Source: Haemaphysalis longicornis (Eukaryota; Arthropoda; Arachnida; Ixodida; Ixodidae). From it: a stretch of DNA of 64,000 nt. The notes under the pieces were generated by a model. The model made no database searches and was not told the origin of the DNA. It saw nothing but the letters and a program-made list of their open reading frames with translations. Of this stretch, positions 45,416-55,765 are shown piece by piece. The stretch covers positions 58,441,013-58,505,012 of the forward strand of contig CM023457.1 in assembly GCA_013339765.2 (NCBI GenBank), written 5' to 3'. Made by a program: the position numbers and the translations under genes. Position 1 is the stretch's first letter. Each line of letters opens with the position of its first letter.

Positions 45416-45652
45416 CACTCATGGGCAAATGATATGCGAACACAAAAATATGAACCGGAACACACAAATAAAGCGATTTCTTTCCATGCAAGTAATATTG
45501 ACGCATCGCTTAATTACAGTAATAAAGTTCAGAAGTGTGACTTTCCAAATATACCAATAGTGTGCCCTTATTGGACTTCACTAACAAGTATTCTTTTCAT
45601 TTTGCGTGTTCTGGTTCATATTATCGTGTTCGCATTTCAGTTCCCATGACTC
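45416..45652. mobile_element. Tc1/mariner-type MITE, copy 1
   Basis: The terminal 50 bp or so are inverted repeats of about 80% identity: CACTCATGGGCAAATG-ATGCGAACAC on the left and the complement of GTGTTCGCATTTCAGTTCCC-ATGACTC on the right. TA flanks both sides (45414-45415 and 45653-45654). The CAGTCATGGACAAA-type terminus plus TA duplication is typical of Tc1/mariner elements. 237 bp, non-coding. Related to 51092-51322. Confidence 0.75.
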
Positions 45653-45654
45653 TA

Positions 45655-46184
45655 CATAGTAAGTCGTGGCTTGGGCGTGAGTGAGCACAGACTTTTCGAA
45701 CGCTGGCTTCGGTGACTTCCGGTGCCAAGTTAGCCAAGTCAATCCGGAAGAACGCGCTAAATTTATGGTGCATCTTCACCAGCCGCCAAACGAATTCAGC
45801 AAACTCTGCATTTTGTTTAGCTTCTCTGTCGTCAAGACGAGTGAGTTACGTCGACTCTGAACGGTTTTAGAAACGGCAGAGAGCGATAAAGTAAGGAATG
45901 CTTAGGTGGCCCTTTAGAGAGAGCAAGAAGAATGCACTAAGCTGTGCAGTTTCAGCAGCAGTCACTAGAAGCAGTGGGAACAGAACTAAAATTGGAGACA
46001 AAGAAACGGAGTGGGATCAAGTGCCGGGCGACCTGATCCTGCGCCTTACAACATGTTGCAAGCACTAAACAATAGTTGTCCCCGCTGCGTTGCGCGGCGG
46101 GAGATGCACGCTGGCACGGCAACTCGAATTTGCTGCCCAGTTTTTCGCTCTCGCCAACGCCTTCTTCTTCTTTTTTTTTTTTTT
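45655..46184. other. No gene recognised
   Basis: Unassigned, ending in a 14-base T-run (46171-46184) that is the insertion site of the next element. Confidence 0.4.
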
Positions 46185-46603
46185 AGTGCGAATGCACTTT
46201 ATAAGCGACCCCAAACCATCCACCGCCGGCGTCGGCGGCGTCCGCAGTGCTCTTTAAAGAAGAAACAGCATCCGGCGCCAGGTTTCGATCCGAGGACTTT
46301 GCGCGCCGCAGCCCGACGCTCTACCGAATAAGCCATGGACGCGACGCTGATATTGTCAGTAACGCGCCTTATATCTTTAACGCATTCAAACTACGTCGTC
46401 AGCGGCGTGCGTTGGCGACTCAGCGGCGTTATAGCGGCTTGATAACTGCGTGGTGTACACATGATACTACAAACCCGATGGAAGAGATGGAAGAGAAGGC
46501 GGCGAGGCGGTGGGCTGCGGGGGCCGAGCGCAAGCGCCGCAAGCGGGCCGACAACCGTGCATTCGCACTTTCACATTCTCCCCCTCGGGGAAATGCGGGG
46601 GAA
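46185..46603. mobile_element. T-run-inserted hairpin element, copy 2
   Basis: The left end AGTGCGAATGCACTTTATAA-GCGACCCCAAACC is nearly identical to copy 1. The right end is GTGCATTCGCACTTTC, then CCCCCTCGGGGAAATGCGGG. T-runs lie on both sides (46171-46184 and 46604-46612). The interior differs from the other copies and holds a tRNA-like sequence on the minus strand. 419 bp, non-coding. Confidence 0.75.
46266..46340 (-). other. tRNA-like sequence inside hairpin element
   Basis: On the minus strand TGGCTTATTCGGTAGAGC is a good A box. GGATCGAAACC (plus-strand GGTTTCGATCC, 46281-46291) is a good B box at tRNA spacing. The stems were not resolved. It may be captured cargo or an older retroposon. 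Confidence 0.45.
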
Positions 46604-46642
46604 TTTTTTTTTAGTTTGCATCCCGCACCTCAGCCCTTTCAT

Positions 46643-46907
46643 CCTAAGAGACGTTGTCTTTTTTGAATAACCTAAGGAAGCCAAAGGGAGACATAGTTGC
46701 CACCAAAGAGTTGGGGAATGTAAGAGACGACACCTCCAGATAGTAGCACATAGTTGAAGCCTGTACAAGTTGGGGCGTTTTTGAACAGGCTTCAACTGTG
46801 TGCTACTATCTGGAGGTGTCGTCTCTAACATTCCCCAACTCTTTGGTGGCAAATATGTCCCTTTTTGGCTTCCTTAAGTTATTAAAAAAAAGCCAACGTC
46901 TCCTAGG
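46643..46907. mobile_element. Foldback element, 122-bp inverted arms
   Basis: The arms 46643-46764 and 46785-46907 are near-perfect inverted repeats around a 20-bp spacer. Their outer ends are CCTAAGAGACGTTG and CAACGTCTCCTAGG. The shared interior includes AGACGACACCTCCAGATAGT and its complement. A few small indels break the pairing. It is non-coding, a foldback-type or hairpin MITE. Confidence 0.9.
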
Positions 46908-47255
46908 AATAAAGTTATTTTTCTTTCTCTCTAGTTGATGCCTCCGCATAGTAGAACATGTCTGTATGGTAACGGATCCTTAATCGCACGATAGGGACGA
47001 TAATTTGTCAACGGGCACGTAACGCGGAGAACCGACAACTGGCGGATATTATCAGGGTAATAGAGTCGGGACTCTGTTCTAGAGACGGGACTAGAACAAG
47101 GGGATGACCATTAAATCTCATTGATTGATTGTGGGGTTTAATGCGCCGACGCAACGCAGGCGATGGGGCGCTCCGTAGTGGAGGGCTCCAGATTTATTTT
47201 GACCACCTGGGGATCTTTAACGTGCGCCGAAATCTCGTACACACGGGCGTTTTTT

Positions 47256-47902
47256 AATATGCGAATGCATTTATTAGTCGGGGGTTGTCTTGCGTCCGTC
47301 GAGCGGCGTGCGCCCGCAGGTGTTGGCCGGCGTGCGCCTGCATTCCTCCAGCGCGAGCGCACGTGAGCGCGCGCCTCGTAGTTCTGCCTTCGTCGTCGGT
47401 CGTCGTCGTAAATGCGAATGCATTTCTTAGTCGGAGGTTGTCGTGCTCCGTCGGCCTGCGCCCGCAGGTGTTATCTCTCCGCGCTCCTCCTCGCCCCTAG
47501 CAACAGCTGTGGCGCGCCTAGCAACCGGAGCAGGTGGTAGCTCGGGCGGGAGTAGCGGAGGGCAAGGGGAGAGGAGGAGCGCGCTCGGGCGTGTGAGGGG
47601 GCTCGCATCGCGGAGCTCGGGCGGAGTAGCTGAGAGTGAGTGGGGAGGAGGAGCGCACTCGGGCGTGTGAGGGCGCTCGCATCGCGGAGCTCGGCGGGAG
47701 AGAGAGCTCGCGCGCGGGGCGGGCGTGTTGCGCGGGTCTCTCTCTCCTCTCCGCGTACCCTCTCTCCGCTCGCTGAGCTCGGAAATGTATATAAATGCAG
47801 TGGAGCGCACGCCTCTCTCCGTTACTGCTTGCCGCAGCGCACTCATCGGTGCACCCAATGCATTCGCATTTCCGCACGACCCCTTCGGGGAGGTCAGGGA
47901 AG
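47256..47902. mobile_element. T-run-inserted hairpin element, copy 3 (inside SINE)
   Basis: The left end ATATGCGAATGCATTTATTA and right end AATGCATTCGCATTTCCGC, then ACCCCTTCGGGGAGGTC, lie between T-runs 47250-47255 and 47903-47908. Boundaries are fixed by the interrupted SINE. A second left end (AAATGCGAATGCATTTCTTA at 47409) shows a duplicated 5' module or a nested second copy. The interior is GC-rich and promoter-like. 647 bp, no protein domain. Confidence 0.85.
47496..47795 (+). promoter_or_regulatory. Promoter-like cargo: X-box halves and TATA
   Basis: CCTAGCAAC occurs at 47496-47504 and 47517-47525, the same X-box half-site as in copy 1 of the element. After 270 bp of GC-rich sequence TATATAAATGCAG follows at 47788. 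Copy 1 has TATATATGCAG in the corresponding place. Activity unknown. Confidence 0.4.
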
Positions 47903-48199
47903 TTTTTTGCTTTTAGGCCTCCGTCAGAAAAGCGGCCGTCGCGGCCGGGAATCGAACCCGCGACCTCGTGTTCAGCAGCGCAACGCCTTAGCCACTGTGC
48001 CACCGCGGCGGGTGCCATTAAATCTATTCAAGGATGAAATCCGAGTATTGGGGGCAAAGAATGGATTAGGGCATCGCAGGAGAGCGACGGGTGGAGGAGC
48101 ATAGGACAGGTGTTCGCCCTCGAAAGGACACCGGCTGAATGATAATTATTATTATTATGATGATGATGGTGATAACCTAGAAATCGTATAAAGTTTATC

Positions 48200-48548
48200 T
48201 GGAAGTGGCTAGTACACTTCTCAATGAAAGGCACGCTGAGCGAATTCTCCAAGAACCTGGCTGCTCGGGCTCGTATAACGAAATCGATATATCCACCTTA
48301 ACTCTTACCAACCGTTACCTAATGGTCATCGACCTGAGGCTTGGTATTGGTTTTGCGTGGCCTCTCCTCTCAACCAGACGCTTTGGCAGCTCTGGTGTCT
48401 TCATTTGCCCGCCGTCATAGGTCCATGTTCGCCCTAGTAGTGTGGGCGTAGACAGGAGACCCAAAGCTTGTTTGGTTGCTTTCCGGATGAGGCGATTGAG
48501 TTTGTCGGTGTCGGTTGAGGAATGCAGCGAGGTGTAATCTCTATACAC
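48200..48548 (-). mobile_element. LINE fragment (between reverse transcriptase and RNase H)
   Basis: The minus-strand translation includes TDTDKLNRLIRKATKQALGL. This resembles the linker between reverse transcriptase and RNase H in I-clade LINEs, where L-x-R-L-I-R-x-A-x-K-x-A-L-G-L-P is common. Further residues (ELPKRLVERRG) fit the same region. No catalytic motif is present. Confidence 0.55.
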
Positions 48549-49394
48549 TTAAGCGAAGGTTTCGTCGCATTGTATTTCAAGGAGGCGTGTAGAAATATTC
48601 TTATTTATATATATATAAAAAAAACGGCGAACCCCCTCCATCTGGAAACTTGTTGAACGAGAAAGAAAAAGAGATTGCACTGTCGTGCACCTTCTTAGCT
48701 GGAGCAACGCTTCCGCACTTACCGTCTTCTCCTTTATCAATGTAAGGTAATTTAGCCTCAACTTTTGCACTGCTCTGAACTTAAAGGTGTCACTCAAGTT
48801 TTCGACACTGGTTTGAATCATTTTACATCATAATGTTTGAGCTATGGAACGCTAAAAATTGAATATGATGTTCCGGCTAAGCCCGTGGGCGATGGTACTT
48901 CGTTATTCTAGTTGAATCATCACCTTGCGGAGGGTGAACACGCATGTCCAGCAGACCTGTATTTAGCCGATTGGTTCAATAATAGACTAGAATAAGCCGC
49001 CTGAGTTTCTAGCCGCTGGTTACTCGCTGCTATCTAAAGATGGAGTTATTTCAAAGTCCAATAAAACACGAAGCGTTTAGTTTGGCTCTTTCGACTGTTA
49101 CGTTGCCGCTTCGTACGGCCAAAAGCGCACCGTCCTTCCCTCGAAGTTACACTCGCAAAATGCCACGTTTCCTCGCGCCCATTTGTTTTTTTTTTGTAGG
49201 AATACCGGCGCGTATTTTGAATACGCCGCTTCATGGCTCATGTTACACAGCGCACAAACGATGTTATCTAGCGAGGCTATTTTACCACCAAACTGGAGGT
49301 GGACCGCAAATACATTGTTTTCGCTTCAATACATGAAAGAACACTGCGATGTCGAAAGACAAGTAGGGCAGACTATGTGAGACAGAGACTATAG
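48549..49394. other. No gene recognised
   Basis: Unassigned sequence. No domain or RNA gene seen. Confidence 0.4.
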
Positions 49395-49740
49395 CAGGGG
49401 TCGGCAAACTGCGGCCGCGTGGCAGTGTTATGCGGCGCCCGGCACGATGCCAGAACCCCCATCCCCTTGTCACTTCCTATCTGAAGGCCGACATGGCAGC
49501 CTTGACCTGAGGTTATACAGGAACAAAGAAAGATCGCCTCCAGTTGGCATTGTCCTCCATATTCACACCTAGCAACATTGGGACATGCGTGCTGGAAATA
49601 AACATGCTTTATATTCCAGTTTAGTACGTTATTGTCAATTCGCCAAGTCTGGTCTTTTTGCACCCAGATTTACCGTCCGGCCCCCGTTGTGTCGGCTTCA
49701 TGCAACTGGGCCCTCCACGTTAACAGGTTGCCGGCCCCTG
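49395..49740. mobile_element. hAT-type MITE
   Basis: The left end CAGGGGTCGGCAAACTGCGG and right end GGTTGCCGGCCCCTG are inverted repeats with one change. CAGGGGTCGGCAA-type termini are classic for hAT elements. The 8-bp flanks GACTATAG and CAGTATGG agree at five positions, so a decayed target duplication is possible. 346 bp with no transposase. Confidence 0.75.
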
Positions 49741-50083
49741 CAGTATGGTCGCAACAACTGCCCTCAAATTTGAGGGCAGTTGTTGTGGTCACGGTGCAGG
49801 GGCAATTAAGGACAATCGCTTCAGCTATTGCTCTTAAATGCGTCTGTGCTTGTGTATCAGTTTTAAGGGTGACCCCTAAAACAACTATGGCCTCTGCACG
49901 ATGGCCACAACTGCCCTCAAATTTGAGGGCAGTTGTTATGGCCATAGTGCAGGGGCGATTGAGGACAATTGCTTCAGCTATTGCTCTTGAATGCGTCTAG
50001 GCTTGTGCATCAGTTTTAAGGGTGGCCCTTAAAACTGTTGCACAAGCACAGACGCATTCAAGAACAGCTGAAGCAATTTGCGC
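49736..50083. repeat. Tandem foldback array with head-to-head third unit
   Basis: A perfect 34-bp palindrome (CAACAACTGCCCTCAAA and its complement) is centred at 49768/49769 and recurs at 49921/49922. Both are extended by imperfect arms reaching CCCCTGCA-type words. Each is followed by a similar 100-bp block (CAGCTATTGCTCT, AAATGCGTCTGTGCTTGTG and CAGTTTTAAGGGTG). After the second block the same sequence turns back on itself around 50024 and runs inverted to 50083. Adjacent to the hAT MITE. Confidence 0.85.
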
Positions 50084-50734
50084 CGCATGTATACCGACTC
50101 CGCAGAGGCAGAAGAAACCCCGTTCCCCCGAAGATGTACAACTAGGTTGACTTATAGGTTGCTGGGAATTTTGGCCGGACAAGCGGCATTATGCAAGGCC
50201 AGAACATGCCATCACAACACCAACGAGAAATGTCACAGGGCACTGAACTAGTATTGGATGAATACAAAGCGCGAATGTTTCACAGCGTCATGTGAAGTCT
50301 CCTTTTCTTTTTCTTTGGTGTAGCTCTCTGGCAAAAGATTCCAAGAAAACACAGCATCGCAACAGTATGCATGCAAAACAATGGTCAATATTTACTTCGT
50401 GACAACATCAGCTGTAGAATAAATGGGGCAAGGCACAACAAATATCTGCGTTGGCTCGCCAAAGGGCTCTTTTTGTTCCGCGGGAAGCCATAAATTGCGT
50501 GCGTACACCGCGATTTAAATAACGAGAAATTCCGGCATTTGTTTGCCAAACAGTGGCTGCGTGGGTCTTTTTTTTTGGTGCCGAAACACTATTAGCCTAC
50601 ATGGGCCGATTTCGCGCGAACTGGTTGAAGCTTCATTCACGAAGCCTCATTCTCGACCCTCTCGGATTTTCTGTGTTATAACCCACTTGCGTGAAAGTTG
50701 ACGAGCAGCCGAGGGAGGGACGCGTGTGCGGCAG
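50084..50734. other. No gene recognised
   Basis: Unassigned sequence. No domain or RNA gene seen. Confidence 0.4.
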
Positions 50735-51022
50735 CCGGCGTTAGGCTTAACGTCGCGCCATGAATTCCAACCTCGCAAAGCGGTAACCGCAACTCGACGT
50801 ATAACGAGTATGACGTTGCTTGGCACGTCGCAGGGCTCGGCTTGCAGGCTACATAACGTTAAGCCTAAACATAGGAGATTAGGCCTAACGTCACGCTTTT
50901 GATGTCCAACGGTGTTGACTGGTGCCCGCTGGAAAAAGTACCCAGTGTGCTTAGTGCACGCCAAGCTTCAGGTGCCTATTCACGTCGGAAGAACTCAAAG
51001 CGAAACTTTAGGCCTAAGCTCC
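50735..51022 (-). repeat. TTAGGCCTAA-bearing dispersed repeat, copy 2 (inverted)
   Basis: On the minus strand it reads TTAGGCCTAAAGTTT (about 51019) and later GCGTGACGTTAGGCCTAA with ATGTTTAGGCTTAACG. This is the same order and spacing as 27508-27690. It ends with GACGTTAAGCCTAACG. No coding sequence. Confidence 0.5.
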
Positions 51023-51091
51023 TCCGGCCGGATGCATGAGAGTGACTGCTGCTATTTTAGCGGGGTGATACATATACCCCACAGAGAAGTA

Positions 51092-51322
51092 GAGTCATGA
51101 ACAAATGAAACGCTAACATGAAAACATGAGCCAGAACACGCAAAATCAAAGAATGGGAACTGCGGAGATCAAATAACGGTTCGCTGGTGGTATATTTGGA
51201 GACACATTTCCGAGCTTTGTTACTGTAATACAGCGACGCGACTAGTTGATTTGCCTGGAAAAAACTTGCGCTATATTTGTGTGTTATGGTTGATATTTTG
51301 ATGTTTCATTTGTCCATGACTG
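51092..51322. mobile_element. Tc1/mariner-type MITE, copy 2
   Basis: Terminal inverted repeats GAGTCATGAACAAATGAAAC and the complement of GTTTCATTTGTCCATGACTG extend imperfectly to AACACGCAAAA / TTTGTGTGTT. TA flanks at 51090-51091 and 51323-51324. Related to 45416-45652 at the ends, with a different interior. Confidence 0.75.
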
Positions 51323-51530
51323 TAATAACTGGAGTGCGTATTGGCCGACACTTTGAAATAAGGAATCGATGCTGCTGCAGCGTACGTTGCTGCAGATGCT
51401 GCCACCCGCTCTGAATGCTGGGGCTAGCCCCAAGCATTAATTAACAAAATAATTAATTAATTACTCGAACTCCAGCACTAACAGGGTCGGTCGGTCAGCT
51501 GCCAGAAATCTGTGCACGCAGACGGGGAGA

Positions 51531-52590
51531 AAGAAAAACTTTATGAAACAATAATGTTAAGGGGGTTTCCCAGTACAGGCGCCCATATGGGCCGCCGTGG
51601 CTCTGCTCGCAAGTAGACTTGGTCCTCAGGTCGACAGCTGGACAGCAGTGTCTCCCTCTTCTCGGAAAAGGGGGACGGATGAGGGCCAGGAGGTTGGGAT
51701 GACTGGTGCAGTCGAATGTCATGCGCTTTGCGGTTCCGCCGTTACTGGAAGAATTTGCATTCGGCTTAGTGTTATGCGAGGAAGAACACATGCATATAAA
51801 TCGGGCGGGCAAGAATGCCTCCTAGAATTCACCTGGGCGTGATTTTTTGGCTTGTGGTTAAATATGTGTGACGGAGAAGGCCTGTCTCGTGAAAAGATTG
51901 TACTGGGCCATTTCTTGGTACGGATCCCCCCCCCCCTCTCCTTCCGTTCCCAGTGGCTCGGTGAAAGCGATCCCAAGCCTGGTGGGGAACAAAATTATAT
52001 CCCCTCAATGTGTAGTGGGTGTGAGACACCACTCAATGTCAACCCAGTAGGAAGGGGGGTATGATTTGAAAAGTCGCAGTGTCCTGGTGGCCACCCATCC
52101 CGACAGGAACCTGCGGCGGGAGACTTGGGAATCGCTTGAGTGTGATGCTTCAGGTTGATTGGGAAGATCGAGTGCTATTGCTAATGCTTCACCGTCGAGG
52201 GAGGAGGTTGGCCCGATTGAGGCGCTGATGATGAGTATGTTCTTAGAGCTTGCCACGGCCATCATAGTGTGATTATCCTGCAAGAGGCCGCATCTGTGCA
52301 CACTGCGTAGATAATCAGCTATGGTATACGGTTTTGCAGTGGCTTTGTTTACTTCGGTATTTCCTACGACTAGAATGGAGTTACCTGAGCATATTTTTAG
52401 GAAGGGGGCGTAGAGAGATGGACTGGAGCCGAAGCTTCGGGGATGGGAACCAGGTGGGTCTTGTCAGTATAATGTGTGCGTACTCTTAAGCGTGCCGGAG
52501 TGTTGTATACCCATGAATTTGCACATATCCGCTGTGAGGTACGGAACAACCCTTTATAGGTTGGAGTGTGAGCTTTTCGCATGATATACC
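51531..52590 (-). mobile_element. LINE remnant with RNase H domain traces
   Basis: The minus-strand frame 52301-52005 has GPTSSLDGEALAIALDL and DSQVSRRRFLSGWVATRTLR. These match the E-A-x-A-I-A-L and T-D-S-Q-x-A-x-R-x-F segments of LINE RNase H domains. The D of TDS is kept. Several frameshifts and a C-run (51927) follow. The 3' limit near 51531 is set by an ATAAAGTTTTTCTTTCTCC word typical of LINE ends and is approximate. Confidence 0.6.
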
Positions 52591-55500
52591 GTCGTTGGTG
52601 AAGTCAAATGAACTGTCCCCCCCCCCCCCTCCCTTCAGAAAGAGGTACAAATTTTTAAGAAACGCGTACAAGAAAGTCTACAGCACGTCTCCCCTTTCTT
52701 GCCGCGGCCTACACTTCCAATCTTTTCCCAGAGGTTCTGTTGGCTTCCTTCCTCTCAGATTCGCGTTGACCCTTTACCATTCATCCTACGCGTAAAGTCC
52801 GTAGAACACCATAGACCGGATCATGGGACTCACACTACTCGGCCGTACATTGTACCTGGTGGGTGTTTTCCGCACGTCGCACTAGGGTCTATTCTTTTCC
52901 GGCAATTCATTCCCTTCTTTTTTTCTGGGGTGAAGTAGTAGATAGACGGATAGGCAGGCCATCCTCGAACACTGGGTATGATGTGATCAGTCATTCTAAC
53001 AATTTGCTGCGCCGAACCCCAGCACCGGCACCACTATAGATACCCACGCAAAACGTAGCGCAATTCCTGTAGGCACGGAACCTAGCACGGTCTCCAGGCT
53101 GGCGCCCTGCAAGAAAGTGCTCTTGCGTGCAGCAAGCCAGAACCCAGCTGCCCTATCGTCGAGAGAAGAGCGCGGCCTTTTCAAATACAGCGTGCAAATA
53201 ATAAGATCCGCCGTTGCGTATAGAAACTCCTTTAAAAGAAGCGCAAGACGGCGCGGAAAACGTTACGACCAGTGGCGTAGCGAACGCTTTTAACCAATGC
53301 TCCGAAATGAATGAGCTCCAACCTTCCTTTCCGGCAACATCGCCAGCCGCTAACCTTTTGTTTCCTTCTGTTAGTAGGAGAGAAACCGCTTGAACCTCGG
53401 ATTGTGTATTTGCGCTCTACAGCTACAAGCCACGTCATCGCCTTCTAAGTGAGAGGAAGGTCTTAACGCATCCGCGTTTGTCCCTTTGTTCCGCCCGTCA
53501 CGCCGTTGGCTGCCAGAGCCTTTCTCAATGTGACGTCACAATATCCCAAGCTCGCGGAGGAAACTTATCAAACGCTCGCACTCCTATTTACCCGTAACGC
53601 TACGCAGAGGCCTCCGCATGCGGCTTGCAGGCGACTGTTTCTCCGGCACGTTTTATTTCGTTTTCGTTCGCGGAACGCGTTCCGGCTGTGCCTATCGCCG
53701 CACCTGCACGACCGTGTGCCGTCGGCGCTCCACAAAGCACGGCGCCGGTGCTGACAGCGGGCTCTACTTCTCATTCGTCGTTATATATTGTCTCTTCGCC
53801 ATCCCCGTTCGCTTTCTTGTCGCTTTTTTCCGACTTACCGTGCGCGCAATCCGGCCTTGGGAATAATTTCTGGCGGAAATATTGTTCTTTTCCCGTCGAT
53901 TGTATCTGCTGAGTGCGTAGACGTGAGGGCGTGCGGAAATCTGCATATTTCGACAGTCGGACAGAGAGTTTCGGCTTACACGTCCCTTGCAGGCGGATAT
54001 CTAGATATTTGGGGCATCGTTGCGGTCGCTCATAATTTATACCCAACATGTCGGCAGTCCGCAAAATCTGGCCATGGCCGGAGCTCTCCCGCGTGTCTGA
54101 AATCGGCGGATAAGAACCCTGCAGCCGTATCAACCGACAGGAAGAAAAAAACTGCGTTATCGCTTATTTGACCGCCCTAGATTTTTGCTACAAGGTCCAC
54201 TATCTGCGAATAAATCTCCTTCTGTAACTAAAGTAAAATCTGGTCACGAGTTGCGACTGATTTAGGACACTTGAGTGACTGATTCGGGGGCCTTTCTGAA
54301 TGTAAAAATTTCCCTGATGTTTTACTACCGCTCAAATTACAGCCAATTCCCGTTAATACGTAGTCGACCGGGAACGACGTTTAGGTACGCAGCATCAAAC
54401 GATGTAAGAATTAACCGCCAATGCCAGTTCAGCGGCTACTTACCGACCGGAAGAGAACAGCGATACAACGTTGCTCTAAAACACACCAATTCAGATAGGC
54501 TTTATTTGCGGGTAGGCAGCAAAAACCCCGTCATCTTTCACTTGCCGCTGTGGTGGCCTTGCCGCGATTGCGGCATCTTCGAAGTCAGTAAGGCCACGGC
54601 CCAGTTTTTGAACACTACACGACCACCACGACCGCATACTGGCGGAATAAAGAAGAAAAAAAAAATGCGTCCGCGCGGTTACTTCGTGAGCTGGATTGGA
54701 TTGGATTGGACGGCGACAGCGACTTCGCACCCTTACCGGCAGGTTCTTCGCGTTACTGCAAGCTAATCTCGAAGGCCATGCTTTTGTGCACTGCAATTGG
54801 CAACAGCTGTATGAGCAAGAAATACGTCATGGTGGCCACGTTTTAACGTCACTATCGCTGGCGACTGTAGTGCGGGCATCGCAGCTCGAGCATCGGATGT
54901 CTGTGCCTGGGCTATTTCGCCGATTTTGTGCCTGCGCGTGTTTTCTCGGGAACAAGTTAAGAACGGCAATAGCTCATGTACGGTATCCTCCGCCTAAGCG
55001 ACGGACCCGGATGTCGAACGGGCGCGCGCGTTTTGAAGGAGACTGCTATGAATGCGTGGGTCGTCTGCCTTTTCTCGCGTAGTTTGTTTGTTGTCGCTGC
55101 TGTAATTTATAAGTATATAAAGTCCAAAAATCACCGAAATGGCTCGTTCCATGCTCAAAATATTCCCAGTAACGCACTACTTGCACCGCGCGGAGTAACA
55201 TCCGGCTGCGGGGATGAGGCACAGCGGCAACTTCCGTTGCCGTTCTTAACTTGTACCCGAGTATAGAACAAGAAAGGAAATAGTGCGCACTAACCATTTT
55301 ATGGGCCATGAGTGGCTACGGCTTAATTAAACGGGCAGCCAACACATGGGGTTCCACGGGGGCTGGGTGGGGGAACCTTCGCAACTACGTTTAAACCGCA
55401 ATTACACATTAAGAGAGTACGTATTAACCAAGTTTGACTGTTCTACCGACCGGGATGAAAAGTAGGAAGTAAAGTGTCGTGTTTAGACACAGTAGGTTGA

Positions 55501-55646
55501 ACGGCGCGGCTGCGCGCACCTCTTCAGAATTGCTCGTTTCAAGGCTTAAATCTCTTTGGGGTATAACAACGGGAATGGTACTTCTTGCAGAGAAGCCGAA
55601 CTTAAAGCAAGAGTTAAGGCAGAAAGTTGGGCTACTTGGTTATCTG
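52591..55646. other. No gene recognised
   Basis: About 3 kb. Points noted: a C-run at 52617-52629, a CRE GTGACGTCACAA near 53529, and a CpG-rich interval 53450-53760. A CCCGTTAATACGTAGTCGAC block near 54350 resembles pogo-type MITE ends, and GATTGGATTGGATTGG lies near 54693. The frames at 53771-54171 and 54275-54766 show no domain. Confidence 0.45.
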
Positions 55647-55765
55647 ACTGCATTTTACTAGCGAAAAACAGACGCGGACGCTAAGTAAAATTTCAGCTGT
55701 AGTCAAGCGAGTGTCCTGTGTACTACTTCTTCGCCCGCGTCTGTTTTCCGCTAGTAAAATGCAGT
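55647..55765. repeat. 31-bp inverted repeat pair
   Basis: The arms 55647-55677 and 55735-55765 are inverse complements with one mismatch (ACTGCATTTTACTAGCG...ACAGACGCGG) around a 57-bp spacer containing GTGTCCTGTGTACTACTTCT. It has the wording of the foldback at 63380 and may be related. Confidence 0.8.

Larger units (their letters stand above)
47119..48014 (-). mobile_element. SINE split by a later insertion, 11-bp target duplication
   Basis: Minus-strand SINE in two parts: 3' half 47119-47255 with a short (ATTG)n tail, and 5' half 47909-48014 with B box GGGTTCGATTCCC and A-box end CCGCGGTGGCACAGTGGC. The parts join at the T-run within the GGGCGTTTTTGC stretch. CCATTAAATCT flanks the whole at 47108-47118 and 48015-48025. 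The SINE therefore inserted first and was later hit by the hairpin element. Confidence 0.93.

Noticed and set aside
46266..46340. A functional tRNA gene
   Set aside because: A and B boxes are present but a proper cloverleaf and terminator were not found. The same holds for 19861, 27889, 29690 and 40480.
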